A stretch of 5,023 bases of DNA from Phycisphaerae bacterium (GTDB lineage: Bacteria; Planctomycetota; Phycisphaerae; UBA1845; PWPN01), in the NCBI GenBank assembly GCA_026647385.1, contig JAPKGY010000321.1, forward strand, positions 1-5,023, written 5' to 3'. Below, one piece after another: positions 1-3,832 of the stretch. Position numbers and translations under genes: made by a program. The notes beneath the pieces were generated by a model. The model was not told where the DNA came from and did not search any database. It saw only the letters and a list, made by a program, of their open reading frames with translations. How positions within the stretch are numbered: position 1 is the first letter of the stretch; each line of letters begins with the position of its first letter.

Positions 1-187
1 TGTCCCGTGCCCATAGCGCGACCTCGTGCCGTTTACCCTAAATCGAGCGGGCAGGACGTAAGCCAATCCCGCCATCAAAGCCATGCCAGGATTGCGGCTT
101 CCCCGGGCATTCCCGCAAGCCGCCCCGTCGCTATGCCGATGAACCTTGAGATACCGTGGTCCCTGATTTCGACAGGCTGGGGGGCGG
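1..187. other. Leader region upstream of the HD-GYP gene, no gene supported
   Basis: I see no convincing coding region here. The open frames crossing it lack recognisable protein features and run against the frame of the downstream gene. An in-frame TGA at 164-166 closes the reading frame of the HD-GYP gene on its 5' side, so that gene cannot begin further left. A TTGAGA at 146-151 resembles a -35 box, but no acceptable -10 hexamer lies 16-18 bp beyond it, so I do not call a promoter. The G-run just before position 188 is the only ribosome-binding candidate. Confidence 0.5.
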
Positions 188-1396
188 ATGATCCGAATCC
201 CGATAGAAGAGTTGGTTCCTGGAATGGAGCTGGCGGCCCCCATTCCACACCCTCGCCTGCCCCACGTCGCCCTGCTGAAAACAGGTTATCGGCTGGTCCC
301 CAAAGTCGTCCGGCAACTGCCCAAATACGGCATCCGGTACGTCTGGATCCGGCACCCGGGCTTCGAGTTCCTGGACGAGAAGGTGAACCAGGTCATTCCC
401 CAATGTCGGGCGCAGCTTTTCTATCAGGTCAAGAAGAGCTTCACCGGCATTTCCAATCACACCGCGGGCTCCTTCGACCTCAACCAGTATAAACAGGCGG
501 TGAGCGACCTGATCCTCAACCTGGTGTCGGACTCGGCCAACGCCGTGTGGGCCGAACGCCTCCTCGGCGACAACGAGGAGCTTTTCGCCCATAGCGCGAA
601 CGTCGCTTACCTGGCATTGGTTCTGGGCATGGGGCTGCGCAAGTACATCGCCCGGGAGCGGAAGTACCTGGAGCGATCCGAGGTCGAGGACCTCACCAAC
701 CTCGGCATCGGCGCGATGCTGCACGACATCGGCAAGCTCGGACTGGACCGCGGCATGCGGGACCTTCACGAACTCGATCCGATGGAGGACCCGAGCGTCT
801 ATCGCGAGCACCCGGAGCGGGGTTATCGGGCATTGACCGGCCGGATCGAGGCGACGGCCGCCGCCGTCGTACTGCACCACCATCAGTGGTTCGACGGGCA
901 AGGTTTCCCGAAAATCAAAGCCACCCACGCGGAGCGCAGGCCGGTCGCCGTGAGGGGCCGCAAGATCCACATCTTCCCGCGCATCGTCGCGGTGGCCAAT
1001 GCCATCGATTCCCTGATCGCCCTGGGCCGACGGAACGGCAAACCGACGGTGGCCGCACTGGCCGCCTTGCAGTCACGGGCCATTCGACCGCGCTTCGACC
1101 CGGTTATCCTGCTGGCTGCCCTGCGCTCGGTCCCGCCGTTCGCCCTCGGGTCGTGCGTGACCCTCTCGGATAACCGCAAGGCCATCGTGATCGACCTCAA
1201 CCGCGAAGCCCCGTGCTATCCCACCGTTCAGGTCGTACCCGAAGGTGGAGCGATGGACGCGCCGACCGGCGAAACCATCAACCTGTCGGAGACGACGGAC
1301 GTATGGATCGGTTACGACGGCGGTTGCCCGGTCAGCCAGTACCTCTACAAACTTCCCAAACGCCGCCGAAGGAAACCCCTGATCACGAAGCAGTGA
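188..1396 (+). CDS. HD-GYP domain protein (c-di-GMP phosphodiesterase family, divergent active site)
   Basis: This is a 402-residue cytosolic protein with no signal peptide or membrane segment. Residues 1-60 form a small N-terminal domain of the type often preceding HD-GYP (IPIEELVPGMELAAPI, then YGIRYVWI), similar to DUF3391. Residues 115-290 are the HD-GYP core: E131 and H135 (ELFAHS), the HD pair H179-D180 in MLHDIGK, H208 in EHPERG, H231-H232 in HHQWFDGQGFP, and a final ANAIDSL at 270-276. Residues 315-375 match the C-terminal segment common in this family (GSCVTLSDNRKAIVI, INL). The family hydrolyses c-di-GMP using a di- or tri-metal centre. Three deviations stand out: N271 where the family normally has the metal-ligand Asp of ADxxD, GFP instead of GYP, and Q233 for the Glu of HHE. 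Activity is therefore uncertain and it may act as a sensor. An in-frame TGA at 164 and a G-rich stretch just before the ATG support start 188; Met13 is the alternative. The tail is basic (KRRRRK). Confidence 0.93.
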   Translation: MIRIPIEELVPGMELAAPIPHPRLPHVALLKTGYRLVPKVVRQLPKYGIRYVWIRHPGFEFLDEKVNQVIPQCRAQLFYQVKKSFTGISNHTAGSFDLNQYKQAVSDLILNLVSDSANAVWAERLLGDNEELFAHSANVAYLALVLGMGLRKYIARERKYLERSEVEDLTNLGIGAMLHDIGKLGLDRGMRDLHELDPMEDPSVYREHPERGYRALTGRIEATAAAVVLHHHQWFDGQGFPKIKATHAERRPVAVRGRKIHIFPRIVAVANAIDSLIALGRRNGKPTVAALAALQSRAIRPRFDPVILLAALRSVPPFALGSCVTLSDNRKAIVIDLNREAPCYPTVQVVPEGGAMDAPTGETINLSETTDVWIGYDGGCPVSQYLYKLPKRRRRKPLITKQ

Positions 1397-1413
1397 CCGA
1401 TATGACCAGAGCC

Positions 1414-1585
1414 TAACTCGCCGGCCGCCCGTGTGGAGCGCGCGTTGGCGGGCAAAATGGGGACTGGCTCCACCCGTGCAGGATCTCCGGTGACGGGAAG
1501 TTTCTTGTTCTCAGCCAAACCCTACCCCTGGCGTATCGTTCCGAGGCGGTGCCTGTCCCCATTTTGCTCCGCGGTTGGCGAGTTA
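1414..1585. repeat. Nested inverted-repeat element (MITE/REP-like), about 172 bp
   Basis: The outer ends are 15-bp inverted repeats: taactcgccggccgc at 1414-1428 and gcggttggcgagtta at 1571-1585 match at 13 of 15 positions. Inside them lies a second inverted pair, gcaaaatggggactggctcc at 1452-1471 and ggtgcctgtccccattttgc at 1548-1567, which pair at 18 of 20 positions. The left arm carries about 20 extra bases (1429-1451) containing a further copy of the GTTGGCG motif. The 76-bp centre (1472-1547) is too short for a transposase. No target-site duplication is obvious. From memory, repeats with this AAAATGGGGAC core are scattered through planctomycete and deltaproteobacterial genomes and sit near REP-associated tyrosine transposases; that link is recollection and not shown here. 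Confidence 0.75.
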
Positions 1586-1641
1586 CGCCCGGATGACCCT
1601 GTACGATCCTGGGATGCCGATCGGAACGAAAGGCCGCGCGG

Positions 1642-1732
1642 GTCGCCACGGCGACGAGCGATGAAGCCCTTGACGCGCGATTGGCCGCAAAGCGGCTCCG
1701 TGCGGGCGCATGCCCGCGTCGCGTGTCAAGGG
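1642..1732. other. Hairpin cluster with three-way-junction potential
   Basis: A short palindrome (gtcgccacggcgac, 1642-1655) is followed by a long-range stem. Bases 1667-1680 (cccttgacgcgcga) pair with 1719-1732 (tcgcgtgtcaaggg) at 13 of 14 positions, the exception being a possible G-U pair. The stem encloses two perfect hairpins: gccgc-aaa-gcggc at 1684-1696 and gcgggc-gcat-gcccgc at 1702-1717, joined by linkers of only a few bases. The layout is that of a compact three-way junction. It could be a structured RNA, an extragenic palindromic repeat or a cruciform-forming element. No promoter or T-tract was seen, so transcription as its own RNA is not supported and the strand is unknown. Confidence 0.5.
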
Positions 1733-1833
1733 AAGCCCGCGGCTCGTTCATGCGGCGGGATTGGGCACGGTCATGGGGAACCTTACGGCGAAGGATCGAT
1801 GCGGTTTGCGCGGATGCTTTCCCCGAAGAGCGG

Positions 1834-1870
1834 CTTCCGGGTGGCGGGCAGCCGGAAGGCGGTCCGCCTT
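1834..1870. other. Overlapping alternative hairpins downstream of the PilZ gene
   Basis: Bases 1834-1840 (cttccgg) pair with 1852-1858 (ccggaag), and bases 1856-1861 (aaggcg) pair with 1865-1870 (cgcctt). The two stems share 1856-1858, so they are mutually exclusive. The pair lies 24-60 bp beyond the stop codon of the minus-strand PilZ gene, where a transcript end would be expected. Neither stem is followed by a T-run, so a role as intrinsic terminator is weak; 3'-end protection or chance pairing in GC-rich DNA is equally possible. Confidence 0.3.
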
Positions 1871-1893
1871 AGGGCAAGGCACAATCCACGGGA

Positions 1894-2475
1894 TCAGATG
1901 GTCTGAGTCAGACGTGCACAGACGAGGGTGAGTTCCTCGTTGAGCGGCTCGAGTCGAACGATCGTCGCCGGGCCGGTCTCGATCACGCCCTGTGTGCGGG
2001 AATGGATGCTGGACACGATTTCGGCCCCCACCTCGGGAGCTTCGCCCGCCGACGCGATGAAGGCCATTCCCTCGGCCGATCGATTGATCAGCCAGCCCGT
2101 GCAATCCACCGATTCCTCTCCGGAAAGACACCAGCGAACCAGGTCCCGAGCCGCCTCGCGTCTCGATCGTCGACGCTCGACCGACGTCCTCTCGGCGGAC
2201 TCGGGGCGGCTGTACAGAGCCCGATCCTCATCAGGAAGGACGTCCGCCGCACGGACTCGGTCTCCCTTCGACCAGCACAGGGCATCGAGATTGCCCTCAG
2301 CCGCCATGGCTGCCACGATACCCCGGGCCGACGCCACGCTCAGAGGCCCTTCCTCCTCCGTCTTGTCGGCGCCGGAGGCAAACCAGCGACGGTAGAGTTC
2401 CTGGGTCATCTGTCGGTCGGTCATCTCGTCCACCGGCCAACCGAGTCTCGTGAGCGCTTTGCGAAGGGTGTGCAT
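1894..2475 (-). CDS. PilZ-domain protein, presumptive c-di-GMP receptor
   Basis: From the ATG at 2475 the product has 193 residues and no membrane segment or signal peptide. Residues 1-95 are an unrecognised region with a helical-looking start (MHTLRKALTRLGWPVDEMTDRQMTQELYRRWF) and an acidic stretch near 39-43. Residues 100-190 fit a PilZ domain: an Arg-rich RRRSRREAAR at 101-110 supplying RxxxR, followed after about 25 residues by N131-R-S133-A-E-G136 (the D/NxSxxG motif), then beta-rich sequence to the C-terminus (VGAEIVSSI, GPATIVRLEPLNEELTLVCARL). In PilZ proteins these two motifs clamp dimeric c-di-GMP. The output partner is unknown. The frame is open upstream to a TTG at 2571, which would add 32 residues. 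I prefer the ATG because GAGG precedes it by four bases (a slightly short spacing) and the added residues look unlike a domain. The gene converges on the HD-GYP gene, suggesting one c-di-GMP module. Confidence 0.8.
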   Translation of the reverse strand: MHTLRKALTRLGWPVDEMTDRQMTQELYRRWFASGADKTEEEGPLSVASARGIVAAMAAEGNLDALCWSKGDRVRAADVLPDEDRALYSRPESAERTSVERRRSRREAARDLVRWCLSGEESVDCTGWLINRSAEGMAFIASAGEAPEVGAEIVSSIHSRTQGVIETGPATIVRLEPLNEELTLVCARLTQTI

Positions 2476-2540
2476 GATTCCTCGGACGGCGAGAGCGAAT
2501 ACGAGAGCCTCATCCCGTATCGCGGACCTTGGTAGCCAGC

Positions 2541-2577
2541 CGGCCGTTGCCTGCACGCTTGGAACCGACAACGGCCG
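2541..2577. repeat. 9-bp inverted repeat upstream of the PilZ gene
   Basis: cggccgttg at 2541-2549 is matched perfectly by caacggccg at 2569-2577, with a 19-base loop. It lies about 65-100 bp before the preferred PilZ start, in its likely promoter or leader. It could be an operator or an mRNA leader hairpin. If the TTG start at 2571 were used, most of it would fall inside the gene. Confidence 0.45.
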
Positions 2578-2711
2578 ACCGGCAATACTCCATCGGCTTG
2601 TCGTCGCGAATCATTACCAGAAAACACCGGCAGCTTTTACCCGGCAAACCGTCCGAGAATGGCCCGGCACGCACGCACACCGGCCTACGCTATCAGGACG
2701 TGGGCCGACTG

Positions 2712-2749
2712 GTCAGCCCGTGGCCGCCGCGGTCGGGACATGGGCTGAC
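2712..2749. repeat. 11-bp inverted repeat in the divergent region
   Basis: gtcagcccgtg at 2712-2722 pairs with catgggctgac at 2739-2749 at 10 of 11 positions, including eight uninterrupted outer pairs; the one exception could be a G-U pair in RNA. The 16-base loop is GC-rich. It lies about 120-150 bp upstream of the rightward -35 box. It may be a regulator-binding site or an extragenic palindrome. Confidence 0.4.
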
Positions 2750-2769
2750 AAGTTCGCTGGCCACGGCGA

Positions 2770-2783
2770 GTCGCCATGGCGAC
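2770..2783. repeat. Perfect 14-bp palindrome, near-copy of one at 1642-1655
   Basis: gtcgccatggcgac is fully self-complementary and differs by one base from gtcgccacggcgac at 1642-1655. Both copies are in intergenic DNA. The match may reflect a short dispersed palindromic word, a protein-binding site or chance in GC-rich sequence. Confidence 0.35.
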
Positions 2784-2865
2784 CCATGCCACCGACGCCC
2801 GCGGTTCGTCGCCGGACCGCCGAGACGGTCACGGCCCGCCCGCGCGGTCCCGAAGCCGATCTCCT

Positions 2866-2894
2866 TTGGCGCTGGGGCCGTGGTCCGGTATCAT
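2866..2894 (+). promoter_or_regulatory. Sigma70-type promoter of the aldolase-aminotransferase operon
   Basis: A -35 box TTGGCG (2866-2871) and a -10 box TATCAT (2889-2894) are separated by exactly 17 bp, and the -10 box is followed by a T-run in an otherwise GC-rich region. Transcription would begin near 2901 and give a leader of about 70 bases before the aldolase ATG. Each hexamer matches the consensus at 4 or 5 of 6 positions. Confidence 0.6.
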
Positions 2895-2918
2895 TTTTGC
2901 TTCTCAACACCGGGCGGA

Positions 2919-2939
2919 TCGGCCGAAAAGGTCGGCCGA
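2919..2939 (+). promoter_or_regulatory. Tandem TCGGCCGA palindromes forming a 5'-leader hairpin
   Basis: tcggccga occurs at 2919-2926 and again at 2932-2939. Each copy is self-palindromic, and together they can form an 8-bp stem with an AAAGG loop in the leader RNA. The site starts about 18 bases after the predicted transcription start and ends 21 bases before the Shine-Dalgarno. It could be a DNA operator for a dimeric repressor just downstream of the promoter, or an RNA structure affecting translation. The following TCCTTCTTT (2942-2950) could pair in part with AAGGA of the Shine-Dalgarno. Confidence 0.4.
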
Positions 2940-2960
2940 AGTCCTTCTTTCAACACGGCA

Positions 2961-2966
2961 AAGGAG
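2961..2966 (+). promoter_or_regulatory. Shine-Dalgarno site fixing the aldolase start
   Basis: AAGGAG lies five bases before the ATG at 2972. It decides the start of a frame that is otherwise open for another 522 bp upstream, and agrees with the first residue of the recognisable aldolase domain. Confidence 0.8.
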
Positions 2967-2971
2967 CACGA

Positions 2972-3793
2972 ATGGACGGTCGCGAGATTCGCATGCGAAG
3001 ACTCTTCGGCGAAGGCCGGGCGGTCATCATCGCCTTCGATCACGGCCTGTTCGACGGGCCGATCCCCGCCATGGAGGTCCTGCCCGCGACGGCGGAAAAG
3101 GTCAACCCGATCGTCGACGCCGCCTTGCTGGCCCCGGGCATGCTGCGGCACTGCGCCAAGCTGTTCGCCGGGCGACGCAGGCCCCTGGCCGTCGTCCGCC
3201 TGAACTGGAACAGCGTCTACTGCTTCCGCTGGCACTATCGCCAGGCCCGCAGCGCCTACTGCTACGACGTCGAGGACGCGCTCCGCGAAGGCATGGACAT
3301 CGCCCTGGTCTCGCTGACCCTCCAGACCGGCAGCGAGGAACGCGACGCCGCCAACGTCGAAGTCTTCTCGCGACTCACCAACGCCTGTCATAAACTGGGG
3401 ATCCCGGTCATCGGGGAGTACTTCCCCAGCGCGCATATGGAGATGTCCGCCGAGACGCTCCAGGAGAACGTGGTGACCGGCTCGCGAATCGTGGCGGAGT
3501 TGGGCGCCGACTGCATCAAGACCTTCAACACCTGCGATTTCAAAGCGGTCACGTCGAGTTGCCCGGTTCCGGTCCTCGGCCTGGGTGCTGAGAAGCTGCC
3601 GACGCAGCTCGACGCACTTGAGCTGGCCGCCACCGAGGTCGCCAACGGAGCCGGTGGAGTCGTTTTCGGACGCAACGCGATCCAGGTGCCGGACCCCTTC
3701 GCCTTCCAGGCTGCCCTGTGCGAGGTCGTCCGCGAAAACGCCCAGCCGGACAGCGCGGCGAAGAAGCACAAACTGATGGCCAACGATCTGTGA
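2972..3793 (+). CDS. Class I (Schiff-base) aldolase, DeoC/FbaB/LsrF family
   Basis: This is a cytosolic TIM-barrel aldolase of 273 residues. Family landmarks appear in order: RRLFGEGRAVIIAFDHGLFDGP at 9-30, with the D23-H24-G25 active-site loop; a phosphosugar-aldolase-like ALLAPGMLRH at 51-60; EYFP at 149-152, with Y150 at the end of a barrel strand; GADCIKTFN at 178-186, where K183 aligns with the Schiff-base lysine; VLGLGAEK at 201-208; and GGVVFGRNAIQVPDP at 228-242, the phosphate-binding end of the barrel. The pattern resembles LsrF (3-hydroxy-5-phosphonooxypentane-2,4-dione thiolase) and archaeal-type FBP aldolase more than classical FbaA. The length is near the family norm (about 260-290). 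The substrate is not known: a phosphorylated ketose or dione is inferred from the family. The gene has a promoter at 2866-2894, a strong Shine-Dalgarno site, and is followed after 39 bp by an aminotransferase, suggesting a shared pathway. Confidence is high in the family and low in the substrate. Confidence 0.9.
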   Translation: MDGREIRMRRLFGEGRAVIIAFDHGLFDGPIPAMEVLPATAEKVNPIVDAALLAPGMLRHCAKLFAGRRRPLAVVRLNWNSVYCFRWHYRQARSAYCYDVEDALREGMDIALVSLTLQTGSEERDAANVEVFSRLTNACHKLGIPVIGEYFPSAHMEMSAETLQENVVTGSRIVAELGADCIKTFNTCDFKAVTSSCPVPVLGLGAEKLPTQLDALELAATEVANGAGGVVFGRNAIQVPDPFAFQAALCEVVRENAQPDSAAKKHKLMANDL

Positions 3794-3820
3794 TGCCGTC
3801 CACCGCAGGCCCGAAAAACA

Positions 3821-3826
3821 GGGGAG
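3821..3826 (+). promoter_or_regulatory. Shine-Dalgarno site of the aminotransferase gene
   Basis: GGGGAG lies six bases before the ATG at 3833. A second ATG at 3828 sits between them, but in a different frame that does not encode the aminotransferase. Confidence 0.65.
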
Positions 3827-3832
3827 AATGGC

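Larger units (their letters stand above)
1397..1893. other. Convergent intergenic region, non-coding, rich in inverted repeats
   Basis: About 500 bp separate the 3' ends of the HD-GYP and PilZ genes. Open frames exist on both strands, but their translations are rich in Arg, Gly, Pro and Ser, show no family resemblance, and change character across the repeats, so I regard them as chance frames in GC-rich DNA. The stretch holds the nested palindrome at 1414-1585, the hairpin cluster at 1642-1732 and the alternative hairpins at 1834-1870. No hairpin is followed by a T-tract on either strand, so no classical intrinsic terminator is visible for either converging gene. Confidence 0.6.
2476..2865. 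other. Divergent intergenic region between the PilZ and aldolase genes
   Basis: No gene is supported here. The aldolase frame happens to be open leftward to 2450, but that part has no recognisable domain and lies upstream of the best promoter, so it is not coding for the aldolase. The stretch holds three clear inverted repeats (2541-2577, 2712-2749, 2770-2783), listed separately. I found no minus-strand promoter of good quality for the PilZ gene; the nearest weak pair is TTCGCG and TATTGC separated by 17 bp at about 2585-2613, and I do not call it. Confidence 0.55.

Noticed and set aside
131..970. A 279-residue minus-strand open frame over the HD-GYP gene
   Set aside because: It is antisense to a protein with clear HD-GYP motifs and has a low-complexity composition typical of a complementary-frame shadow.
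1414..1732. A CRISPR array or integron attC site
   Set aside because: Repeats are inverted and not regularly spaced in direct orientation, there is no cas gene or integrase, and no attC-type core sites are seen.
1834..1870. An intrinsic terminator for the PilZ gene
   Set aside because: Stems exist but no T-tract follows on the minus strand, and the two stems compete, so it is listed only as hairpins.
1433..1906. A 157-residue plus-strand open frame, and smaller overlapping frames, in the convergent intergenic region
   Set aside because: The frame begins inside the inverted-repeat element, runs through several palindromes and into the 3' end of the PilZ gene, and encodes Arg/Gly/Pro/Ser-rich sequence with no recognisable motif.
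2476..2571. A 32-residue N-terminal extension of the PilZ protein from a TTG at 2571
   Set aside because: TTG is a rarer start and the added residues show no domain; GAGG four bases before the ATG at 2475 is a better start. It is not fully excluded.
2450..2971. A 174-residue N-terminal extension of the aldolase
   Set aside because: The frame is open, but the extension has no recognisable domain, overlaps the divergent PilZ gene start, and lies largely upstream of a good promoter (2866-2894). AAGGAG before the ATG at 2972 gives a start that fits the family.
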